Source: Distichodus sexfasciatus (lineage: Eukaryota > Chordata > Actinopteri > Characiformes > Distichodontidae). Taken from it: DNA of 64,000 nucleotides. The notes beneath the pieces are model-generated. The model was not told the DNA's origin and made no database searches. It was given only the letters and a program-made list of their open reading frames with translations. Positions 10,808 to 64,000 of the stretch are shown here, piece after piece. The position numbers were made by a program, and so were the translations under genes. The stretch is taken from NCBI GenBank assembly GCA_032718565.1, contig JAVGVS010000008.1:2045579-2109578 (forward strand), in the 5' to 3' direction. The first letter of the stretch is position 1, and every line of letters starts with the position of its first letter.

Positions 10808-11574
10808 GTAAGACTTGCTGTTTCTTCTTATTCTTGCTCCGTGCCGCTGGCTATCGTATTTCAGGGCTTTAGCTCCTTGCTAACCTAGCGAGGTTCGCCT
10901 AAATGCGGGTGGCAGAAAGCCGAAAATGACACCGAACGGGGAGAGTCCCCCCATTACCCAGCTGACCCCTCCATATTTTTAGAGGTCTTAATATTAATAG
11001 TTTAACCGAGAACAGTTACATCTCATCAACGGGACTGGACAACAATTATTAGAATACAGGTTTAGGCACAAAATATCAGGTTTGTCTTTTTTTAAACTCA
11101 TTTGCCCGCAGGATGTCTCACGCCTTCACACTGCTGGGCATGTCTGCTTTTGCTGCTATGAATGTCCCTGATAATGCTTGTGGGCTTTTACCGTTGCCCG
11201 GCATTTGTCTCAAAATAGCTGCTTCTCCTCATCTCCACAATAATAGATCATCTTCATTCCCGCTGCTCAGCTCAGCCCGTGTTCTGTGTCCTGACCGTGG
11301 TGAGGCTGGGGGACTCGAGGTGTGGTTGCTGCTCTTTGTGGACGTGCAGGCTATTGTGGGTCGGCTGCTGCGTTATTATTATAATGCGGCTGGGTTTTGA
11401 TTAAACGGGCGGCGGTGATAGTGACGGTGGTGTGAACGGGCCTCGGTCGGGTCCGGTCCGGTCCGGCTCGACTCGACTGAGTTTTCGGTCATAACGCGGC
11501 AATGTCACCGGCTTTAGTCTCGCGCCGCCGTTGTCTATCCTACAGAAGCCCCCGAGCTGAAGCTGACGGGGCGT

Positions 11575-12115
11575 TTCCGCTCCTCACCCTCCCTCCATCC
11601 CTCCCTCAACTCCCTCCATCATTCTCTCCATTCCTCCCACCATCTCTCCATCCATTCCTGCCTCAAGTCTCTCGATCCCTCATTCAACTTCATCCATCCC
11701 TCCCTCACCTCCATCCATCACTATCTCCATTCCTCCCTCCATCTTTCCATCCATTCCTCCCTCAATTCCCACAACCACTCTTTCTCAATTCATCCCCCCA
11801 TCTCTCCTCAATTCCTCCCTCAACTCTCTCCATCCCTCATTAAGCTTCCTCCATCCCTTCCTCAACTCCCTCCATTCCTCTCTCCATCCCTCCCTCAACT
11901 GTCCATATCTCTCTCTGTTCCTCCATCCCTCTCTCTGTCCCTCCTTCAACACTCTCCATCTCTCTCTTTGTTCCTCCATCCCTCTCTCCATCCCTCCCCC
12001 AAGACCCTCTCACAACTTCCTCATCCCTCTCTCAACTCTCTATCTATCTATCTATCTATATATCTATCTATCTATCTATCTGTCCGTCCGTCCGTCCGTC
12101 CATCTGTTCATCTCT
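11575..12115. repeat. CTCC/ATCC low-complexity tract with (ATCT)n and (GTCC)n
   Basis: An imperfect pyrimidine-rich array of CTCCCTCCATC-like units (11575-12010) running into ATCT (about 12035-12080) and GTCC (about 12082-12100) microsatellites. ORFs across it are composition artefacts. Confidence 0.9.
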
Positions 12116-13139
12116 CTACCTCTAGCTGTCTGTCTACCTGACTGTCCATCTCTATTTTTCTGTCTGTATTAGTGTATCTATCTGTCTGTCTGTCCATCGT
12201 CATTTATCTCGATCCATCTGCCTGTCTATACCCATGTAATAAATATATTTTTAGGTATTTATTTATTTAGTGTTGTATGCCTCTGCATTGGATCAGGTGT
12301 CACAGTGAATCAGTATATTCTGGCTTGAAAAAAAGCATAGAAATGCAAATGAAAAATGATTCAATTCCGGTGAAAAAGAACAGCTGATAGGAACAGGAAG
12401 TGAGGAAAGTGCAATGGGCTCGTGGGATCACGTGTCTATAGAGACACTTTGCTCTGCTGGAATGACCAGAATGTAGACACACACCTTAAAATTACGATTG
12501 TGAGCTGCTCAGCACATGTGAATCATATTCTGCACCCATCCATCTTTTTCTCTTATTATAGATAACAAGCCCTCCATGTATGAAAAAGAAAACTGGTAAC
12601 TTCTCAGCTTTGCTTTATTTTCTCCACACCTTTGCTTGTTTCCAGTAAAGTGTGTTTCTCTACAGTGAAGCCCCTTCAGAAGCACAGTATCAAAACTTCT
12701 CACAAGTTAACACCTGGAAAAGATCAGCGTGTGGCTTTGCAGACACACAGCTGACACGGACTTTACGTTAAAATGCTGTCATTCTATTCTTGTGAGGAGA
12801 CAATGCAGCTAATAGCATCCTCAAGGCCTGTCTGTAATCAGACACATTCCAGAAAGGCACATTGCACAGCTGGAATTTAAACCTGAATTGGAAGTCTAAC
12901 GCAGGTTTTGGAAAATAGGGTTTTGCATAAATGATTGCTTGGTGGAGTGAAATAGCTTAACTGACCTCTACTCATGTTGTGGAGTTTACATAAGTGAGGA
13001 GCTCCTTTTAGCATGGAATTGGCACCAATTAGCCATACCATTAAAACTGCTGAGAGGTGAAGTGAGTAAAATGTACACTTATGCGGTTTAGCAGAGCCAT
13101 AAATTTGCATTTCCAAATTACAGTGACCCTCTTCCCAGG

Positions 13140-13250
13140 GCAACTTGCTAAAGAACTCAGTAGTACTGGAGGTGGGATAGAGCCAGAATCGAACCCACCA
13201 CCTCTTGGTTTATAACCAAAATCCCACCACTAGGCCATCACCAGTTTTGA
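13140..13250 (-). mobile_element. Second tRNA-derived SINE family (fragment)
   Basis: Minus-strand tRNA-like head: read on the complement it has GGCCTAGTGGTGGGA (box A-like) and GGTGGGTTCGATTC (box B-like). It resembles the + strand copy at 37605-37770. Confidence 0.55.
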
Positions 13251-13744
13251 AGACGCTACTTTTAAACTTTTCAAGCTACTTATAACTAAAAGCAGCTAGC
13301 TATGGCCAATCTTCAGTTTTACTATAGTGGTTACTACACTACAAATTACAGTGAAGAAGTAGCTAAGTATACATAGATAAATACATAAATGAAGCTATTT
13401 AAGGTCCACAGATTCTTGCTTCTGTCTTTTCCAAGGTGGACTTCACACTCTGACTTCATCTTACAGCTGCCAAAAGTGCACTGTGATGCAAGGAGCTTGT
13501 GCTGCATAGGCATGGTCACTTATTAGGTGCCACTTATGTGAATTCAACACCATTCCAAATTCCATAGCAAAATACCTCTCTTTGTAAAGACAGAAAGATA
13601 AGTCTATTTTTGCAACAATGCGGAATTTTTCTGCGCTATATCCCCACTGATTTAAAAAGTTACTTTTAAAGCTATAGTATTTTAAAAGTAAATTTGCTAC
13701 TGATAAGCCCTTAAATAAGTAGTTTAGTTAGTTCCTGACACTGG

Positions 13745-15245
13745 CCATCAACACCCATTGTCTCGTTAGAAAGGCACCTGTCAAAGGGTGTGTCTGAGCA
13801 TCTCCAAAACGTATCTTGTATGCCTGGTATGTAGCTGATAGTATCTACTAGAATACTACCAAGAAATGACACAGGGTCATGGGAGCTTTAGGCTATTTTA
13901 AGTGTATTCTAAGCTGTTTTTAAGTAAGTGATCATTTGTAATTGTGAGCACAGCGCAGCACAGCACCCAGTGCACCACAACAAAATGCTACATCTGCTTT
14001 TTTTGGCAGCACTCAGGGAACAGGTTACCTTGGTCATTACCTTGCTCATGAGTACCTCAGTGGTACCTTTTGCCAGTCCGGCACTTTCCGATCACGGAGC
14101 TAACTCCCTAACCATTACACTAACAACTGCCCCAGTATTACTATATTTAAAGTACATTGTGAGCAAAGGGTTACCCATGTGGTCTGATGCATCAGCAGAG
14201 CTACAGTAGCACAAAATGATGAAATTATGAATCACAGCATGCTAATTGTCAGATTTTGAAGCTGGTCAAAGTGTCCATGCTGACTTCTGCACACCTCAGA
14301 TTACTCCAACAACGGGGACACATGTGCCAGAACTGAACCATACAGGAGGTACTGGAAGACGACACCCTATTGTTTTGGATCCCATTTTCATTAGAGGTGT
14401 AAATCATAAGTTTCATGAAATTACAGTGATCATAATGGACAGCGATTCAGTGTCTGCAGGTATTACAAAGCCTGCAATGATTTTGATTCAGTTAAATTCA
14501 GGAGACAGCAAACAATGAGAAGTGATATCATATTCTGCTTTAACACAGTCACTTCCAGTTATAACAAATTTCGAAAAGCAACTAAATTTGACATTTTTAT
14601 TCCTACAGCCTACAGTCGCATGTGTTATCACAACTTAATTAAAGTCATGATAAAACCATCTCTGCGTTTGCATACCAAGGGATGTTACAGTATCTATGAT
14701 GTCTGATCACTGATGGATCACTAATATGTGGATCACTGCTTTGGCTCACTGATCATTGAATCGATGTATTAATACACCCCTAATTTCCTTTCCTAGACAT
14801 CCTGGCACATGTATGTTGTTTACTTTGGGCAAATGGCAGCAGGATTTGCTAAGAAAGGGCACTGTGTTCCTCTGGGCATTGTTCCGTTGAGTCCTGGCAT
14901 TTAGGTGGATGTCACTTTGACACGTACCACCTACCTAGTAATTGCTGTAGACCACGTGCCCCCCTTCACGACAGTGGTACATGGTACTCTCTCAGCAGGA
15001 TAATGCTTTAAAAATGGATTGATTAACAGGCCAAAGAGGCCAATGTCCTGGTCTCCACATTCCCCAGATCTCCATTCAATCAAGAATCTGTAGAATATTT
15101 CAGAAGAACATGGAGTCCCACCTTGGAACTTGCATTGCTTAAATCATCAGTTTCTAACCTCTTGGGTTCAGGCACCTTCAGAGGTCTTGTGTAGTCGAGG
15201 CCTCAGTGAATGTTTTAAACAGGTGGTTTCAACGTTGTCACTGGG
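13745..15245 (+). pseudogene. Degraded Tc1/mariner-like transposase fossil
   Basis: Scattered blocks in the right order match the common fish Tc1-like element: GGCACCTGTCAAAGGGTG and GAGCATCTCCAAAAC near 13770-13810, GAGCTACAGTAGCACAAA near 14197, a GTCCATGCTGACTTCTGCACACC block near 14270, GTGGATGTCACTTTGACACG near 14902, CAGCAGGATAATG near 14995, the CCCCAGATC block near 15063 and ACCTTCAGAGGTCTTGTG near 15173. The reading frame is destroyed by indels and stops, and a family A SINE sits inside. No function is expected. Confidence 0.65.
13929..14134 (-). mobile_element. SINE family A copy (inside the Tc1-like fossil)
   Basis: Minus-strand copy running from TTGTGAGCACAGCGCAGCACAG through CCTTGCTCATGAGTACCTCAGTGGTACC to AACCATTACACTAACAACTGCCCC. 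It is diverged and lies between matched blocks of the Tc1-like fossil, so it inserted after that element. Confidence 0.75.
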
Positions 15246-15683
15246 AGGTCTGTGTTACTACACCTTTATATACTTGAAACACATTCTATATTTATGTTTT
15301 AATTCTAACCAATGAGGATGAAATGCAGGCGAGAGGAAATTGAATCATCAGAGACTCGTGTTGCTCTAGTAGGCTGCTGGAATCAGTCAAACGCTTCAGG
15401 AGTATTATGTCTAAAACAGAGAGACTCAGGAGGAGCTTCTACGACACAACTTTTTAACTGTTCATAGTAAAATGGGCTAATCTCTGCCTGTCTCTCACCC
15501 ACCTGCCATTTTGGACTTTTATGCTTTTATGTCTATTACACAGCAATAAAAGGCACTGCAACATAATCCCCTAATATGCACTTGTACAGTTACTATTTAT
15601 AATAATAATATTCTAATTAAAGAACATGTTTTATTAATACATACAGTATATTTTGATTTTTTTTTACTTATTTTAGTATATTT

Positions 15684-15951
15684 AGGGGGAGTTGGTAGTG
15701 TAACGAGTAGGGTGTTTGCCCCACGATCAGAAGGCCAACAGTTTGAATCCCAGACCGGTAAAGGTATCACTAAGGTACTCATTAACAAGGTACCGTCCCC
15801 AAGCACTGTTCCCCGGCTGCTGCCCATGTCAGCTGCCCACCTCTCCTTCACGGATAAGTCAAATGCAGAGGTCACATTTCGTTATGGTGCACTGTGTGCT
15901 GTGCTGTGGTGTGTTCACAATGACAGTCACTCACTTTCACTTTCTATTGTT
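15684..15951 (+). mobile_element. SINE family A copy
   Basis: Plus-strand copy with a tRNA-like head (GTAACGAGTAGGGTG, then AGTTTGAATCCCAG as box B), the common body (GGTACTCATTAACAAGGTAC, CCCCAAGCACTG) and the tail GTGTTCACAATGACAGTCAC. Confidence 0.8.
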
Positions 15952-16825
15952 TGTTTAATTTGGTTTGTTTGGTTTTACCTAAATTAGTCTTAGGGACAAA
16001 TCATGTTGTACTTGGATAACTATGTATGTGACAAATAAAGAATCATGAATCTCTCATCTGGTGCATTGTGCTTGGCCGCATTGTAATATATTAATTGTTT
16101 AAAACAGTTAGTATCCTCTACAACATCAAGGCACTTTCCACTTTTGTCTGATGAAATAATTGCTCTCAACCCAGTGAAAGCTTCATATGCTTTTGTGTTT
16201 CTTTGGGTTTGATGTGTTTGGAATGTAAATGCATCTGCTTAATACACTCTTATGTAAGTTAGTTTTGTTCTGTGCAGGTTTAATTACACATCCTGATGCA
16301 CACGTGCTGGCAATGAGGCTCTGTGGTGGTGTGTATTGAGGTGGTGTGGGTCGGACAGTAGAAAGGCGACTACAGTGAGATGACCTGCTTTTGGTACGAG
16401 GTCAGATCTGAAAATGTTGCTCCTGAGCTGTGCTGGGCGGCCTCTACTGTCATTTTACATCACAATCAAGCACACACCAACCCGAGTACCACTCCTACAC
16501 ACACACACACACTGCACATAGACATGTAACAAATAACAGACATAATAAAAATATGCAAATATTTAATTCGCTCATATTCACACACGCCTGCACGTGTGCA
16601 GACCCACCAAAACACACATATGCACGTAAAGGCCCACATTCACAAACACACAACATGAAACTGCTGCAGATCTAGTATTGTATTGTAGATTCCAGTATTG
16701 TAGTTGTCATTTTTTTCTCCACTTGACTGCTGTTGTAATCTTTGCACATATTATTGTGTAAAAGTGCCCATTTTCGGTTTCTACTTCTAGCTTAGAGTTT
16801 GTTTATAGTTTATTTATATATGTAT

Positions 16826-17446
16826 TAAGGGTCGCTCGATTATCGGCCGGGCCAGTCATCGGGGGTCGATATTAGGCATTTTGCCGATTATCGGTATCAG
16901 TGTTTAATTTTGACCATCACCGATATTAAGTAATTACAAAGTGCGGTAATTATTACAAAGTTTCAGTCTTTTTCTGTTAGCTCTGGAATTCGCTGCTTCA
17001 TTTAATGTCCCGCCCAAAGTTGGTGCAGTTGGTGGCGTAACGGTAGGGTGTTCGCCCCGTGATCAGAAGGTCGCAGGTTCAAATCCAGGGCCGGTAAAGT
17101 TACAACTGAGGTACTCATGAGCAAGGTACCGTCCCCAAGCACTGCACCCCGGGCGCTTGTTAGCTGCCCACTGCTCCTTCACGGATGGGTTAAACAACAT
17201 TTCGTTGTGGTGTGTTCGCAATGACACTCACTCACAACGGTCTCTGACTGGCTATGTGTTACACAAGTAGTAGCCAATCGACGCTGAAGCCTTGTTGGCA
17301 CTCATGCCTCAGCTGAGTGGTGTTTGCAAAACTTTGACAAAGATTTTCTTTTCTTTTGCATATCAGCTCCAAATATCGGTGCCCCGTTAATTAGCTATAA
17401 TCGGTTTCGATATCGGCTCTGAAAAAGCAATATCAGTCGAGCTCTA
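16826..17446. mobile_element. hAT-like MITE (family B, copy 1) with perfect 8-bp TSD
   Basis: Termini TAAGGGTCGCTCGATTAT and (reverse complement of the end) TAGAGCTCGACTGATAT form short inverted repeats. It is flanked by a perfect 8-bp duplication ATATGTAT (16818-16825 and 17447-17454). It has no transposase ORF, and a SINE is inserted internally. Copies 2 and 3 are at 23016-23348 and 37874-38340. Confidence 0.8.
17021..17237 (+). mobile_element. SINE family A copy nested in a MITE
   Basis: Plus-strand copy with head GCGTAACGGTAGGGTGTTCG and box B GGTTCAAATCC. It interrupts the MITE between its TTAATGTCCCGCCC and GTCTCTGACTGGCT blocks, which are nearly contiguous in the copy at 23016-23348. 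Confidence 0.8.
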
Positions 17447-18356
17447 ATATGTATATTCTGTGTTCCATCTTTGCAGTCTAATCGTCTCGTCTCTCTGTGT
17501 TCTTGTTTAGCTGAGATGACGATAAAGTTTACTTTTACACACTATATTTGTAAAAATGAAACGTACATGAACCAACGGATGTAGTCAGAAAATGTAAAGA
17601 TTTAATACACACACATAATAAACACACTTCTCAACTAAACATGCATGTATCAAAAAATACCAAGTCAAAAAGATTTTACAAACTTATCTTACTCATGTCA
17701 TTCACTCATTGTCTGTCAGCCATGCTCTCATTGAGAATCCTTCACTGAGTTCCTCTCTCCTGTCTCCCCTCCTCCTCCTCCTCCTCCTCCTGCTTCTCTA
17801 CTCTGCTTTGTGTGTGTGTGTGATTGATGGTTTGCTTGATTGGATGGCTTTTCGATGATGATGAGGATAATGATGAAGACGATAATGATGATCATGATGG
17901 AGCTTGACAAAGATGAAGGCTTTGTTCCTGTACCCAGGCTTCAGCTCTCTTGCTATCACACAGATGACATTTAAACTCTGTTTGTCTGTCGAGAGTGAGC
18001 CATATTGTGAACACAAATGTTCTCACTGCTCTGTATGCGTGACGTGGTCTGGATGCAGGTCTGTGTTTGTAGTTCTGGATGAAATTTGGTTGGGAATCGT
18101 TCACAAATATTGCTGCAGTAGAAGTCCCTATTACTGGCCCCGTCACTGGCTCTGAAACCAGTGTGAATAATTTAGTATTACTGATGTTCTACACCATAGT
18201 GTCACTCAATCAATGGAACAGGGTTTTGACAGTAATTACCAAAGTGTAAATGGCCTTGTTTCTTTAACAGCAGCACGGAGGGCTCTAGGGAATCACAAGG
18301 ATAAACTTCTCTTCAGAAATGATAGCAGTTAGATAGCAATTAACCTAACAAATAAA

Positions 18357-18604
18357 GTGAGTGATTATTTTGTCATTGTGAACACATCACAGCACAGCAC
18401 ACAGTGCACCACAACCAAATGTGACCTCTGCATTTGACCCATCCATGAAGGAGCAGTGGGCAGCTAACAAGCACCCGGGGTGCAGTGCTTGGGGACGGTA
18501 CCTTGCTCATGAGTACCTCGGTGGTAACTTTACCGGCCCTGGATTCGAACCTGCGACCTTCTGATCACAGGGCAAACGCCCTACCGTTATGCCACCAGCT
18601 ACCT
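18357..18604 (-). mobile_element. SINE family A copy
   Basis: Near full-length minus-strand copy, from the tail (TTGTCATTGTGAACACATCAC) to the head (GATTCGAACCTGCGACC, CCCTACCGTTATGCCACC). Confidence 0.8.
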
Positions 18605-19668
18605 CGAGAAAGAGAAAGAGAGAGCGAGTGGTAAACGTGCCTAATAAATATATGAATGAAATTTACAGCCATGATGATTCATAGAAAGTAGTGTTGGGAA
18701 GTGATTAAAAACATTTAGCGCATTAATCAGCAATTAAATGCAGGGTTAAAGTACTTACTCTGGAACTTACTGGAATATAGAAACGTATGGAAGCCCATTT
18801 CCTCCAGTGTGGTAAAAAAATATTTATAATTTAAGTCGAAATAACGACTCAAAAAATGGGTGACATAAACAACAGGTGTGGAAGGAAGTGTAGTTTGTTG
18901 TCGTTATCTTTTGTAATATATTTTGGCCATTGTGTAACTCAGCTGTGCTTTTTAGCAACTGACTACTTAAAGTTTCCAAATTTTTTTTATAAATAAATTA
19001 CTTACCTTGAAGTGTTTATTATACATACAATCTGAAATGCCATATTCATTAATTTTGTTCAAATACTTATAGAAATATTTACAAGCAGCTCGCTCAGTAC
19101 TCCAAATCCCAGTTTAAATTACGTTTTCTGGGAAAGCTGCTTAATGCGCATGACTGCAAGTTTCTCTTTATTTTGAGATAACTACATCGTTATTTTTGAG
19201 ATAACTAAGTCAGAATTTCGAGATATTAAGTCGTTATTTTGAGATACTAAGTCATTAACTTATAAATATTTTTTAACCACAATGGTGGGAACGGGCTTCC
19301 ATAGAAATGCATGTTAAGGAATGTTAAATAAAAACAGATTAGTTTTTAAAATGCCATTGTTCATCCAGAATGAGCTGCAGACTAAATTAACAGATCCAAA
19401 CAGTGTTTATTGAACTGTGAAGATTTAATTTGTTTTATTTTATTTAGATCTATTTTTATTTAGAGCTGATAAATTTACACACTTAGCATGTGCTCTTCTC
19501 CAGAGCAATTTAGAGTTAAGTGCCTTGTTCAGAGACCCAATGGCAGTCCAATCTTATAATCACCAATAAAGGATTTTTAGTTACTTGGACCACTGTGCCA
19601 CCACCTTTGTTTGATTTTAACATTCTGTTCTTTCTCTTTCTCCGTGTTCCTGCAGCAGGGACAGCGCC

Positions 19669-63526
<43,858 letters not shown>

Positions 63527-64000
63527 GTTTTTATTACTGTGTGTGTGTGTCTCTGTGAGTGTGTGTGTGAGAGACTAGATTACTTTTGGGGGAATATTTC
63601 AGGCTCTACTCTTGCATGCTGGTTATGGACCTGTCTTTAGGACAAAAAATTAGCATTCGTGTTTGGCTTTTGCTGTGATATTTGTTTGTTTGAAAATGAA
63701 AACTTATTTTGGTTACTGAGGTTATGGTCAGAGTTAGGCCCAGAATGGAATGTTCCCAGAAGTATAGTGAAGTAAACATAAGTAAACATGCAGGGTTACA
63801 TTTTCATCATTTAGCAGAAGCTCTTATCCAGGGCGACTTCGGCTTCTTAATTTCAGGGACCCCAAGTTCCTGGAGCAACTTGGGTTAAGGGTCTTGCTCA
63901 GGGACCCAGATTGCCGGAAGTCTAGAGATCCGGAGACTAGTACCCCTTAGCAAAAAGTAGTTTATTCAAGTGTACTACGAGTATTCTTATTATATAGTAA
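63527..64000. other. 3' flank or intron of myh14
   Basis: GT repeat at about 63540-63570, then a dispersed fish repeat from about 63800 (TTAGCAGAAGCTCTTATCCAGG, CTTGGGTTAAGGGTCTTGCTCAG) related to fragments near 4225 and 19475. The standard NM IIC tail (RRGPLTF-like) is not recognised here, so it may lie beyond the window. Confidence 0.5.

Larger units (their letters stand above)
10808..19655 (+). other. myh14: Inferred first intron of myh14 (5'UTR intron)
   Basis: About 8.8 kb from the GTAAGA donor at 10808 to the TCCTGCAG acceptor before 19656. It contains a CpG-rich stretch (to about 11570), CTCC/ATCC and ATCT repeats, a degraded Tc1-like transposase, several SINEs and a hAT-like MITE with a nested SINE. 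No coding exon was seen. Confidence 0.55.

Noticed and set aside
10224..10811. 195-codon plus-strand ORF in the GC island
   Set aside because: No recognisable family, no downstream join in frame with myh14 exon 1, and it contains four CCAAT-type promoter motifs; better read as promoter/5'UTR.
11113..11400. 95-codon ORF after a GCAG sequence downstream of the putative first exon
   Set aside because: No homology, no downstream splice continuation, and no sign of conservation; probably chance in a GC-rich first intron.
17021..17110. tRNA-like segment with box A and box B
   Set aside because: It is the head of a SINE repeated across the window and continues into the SINE body; no free-standing tRNA gene is supported.

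Overview
This window comes from a vertebrate nuclear genome, almost certainly a teleost fish. The evidence is intron-rich genes with GT...AG junctions, many TG/CA, GA and CT microsatellites, and dense nests of Tc1/mariner-like, hAT-like, SINE and LINE debris of the kind found in fish. The protein matches are to vertebrate families only. An otophysan (catfish/characin/carp relative) is possible but not shown.

Two protein-coding genes lie head to tail on the + strand. Gene 1 (coding 851-6346, three coding exons, 553 residues) is an inward-rectifier potassium channel that matches KCNJ14/Kir2.4 best. It has the GYG selectivity filter, the M2 aspartate and the PIP2-binding basic cluster. Compared with the mammalian protein it carries an acidic N-terminal expansion and a serine-rich extracellular insert. 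Gene 2 has its coding start at 19669 and runs to at least 62677. It is a complete or nearly complete non-muscle myosin II heavy chain matching MYH14 (NM IIC): 39 constitutive coding exons giving 1944 codons, a probable upstream 5'UTR exon ending at 10807 in a CpG-rich promoter region, two in-frame cassette exons and a possible small C-terminal exon. In human both genes map to 19q13.33, so the pairing is consistent with conserved synteny.

Layout: 1-850 upstream of kcnj14; 851-6346 kcnj14; 6347-10200 intergenic; 10200-10807 promoter and probable first exon of myh14; 10808-19655 a long first intron rich in transposon fossils; 19669-42213 motor-domain exons; 44059-46822 converter, lever arm and IQ exons; 46995-62677 coiled-coil rod exons; 62678-64000 the 3' end, where the main C-terminal exon is not recognised.

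The most interesting biology is in the myosin. A 48-nt loop-1 cassette (30048-30095) and a 72-nt loop-2 cassette (40228-40299) preserve frame and sit where the NM IIB/IIC B1/C1 and B2/C2 inserts lie. The loop-2 cassette follows a pyrimidine tract of about 600 nt. A 19-bp minisatellite of about 55 copies fills the intron just upstream of the loop-1 cassette. TG repeats abut many of the splice sites. The transposon layer includes elements whose target-site duplications can be read directly: hAT-like MITEs with 8-bp duplications, one of them inside a SINE, and a solo LTR with a 5-bp duplication. I saw no novel multi-gene system; this is an ordinary vertebrate locus with notable alternative exons and repeats.
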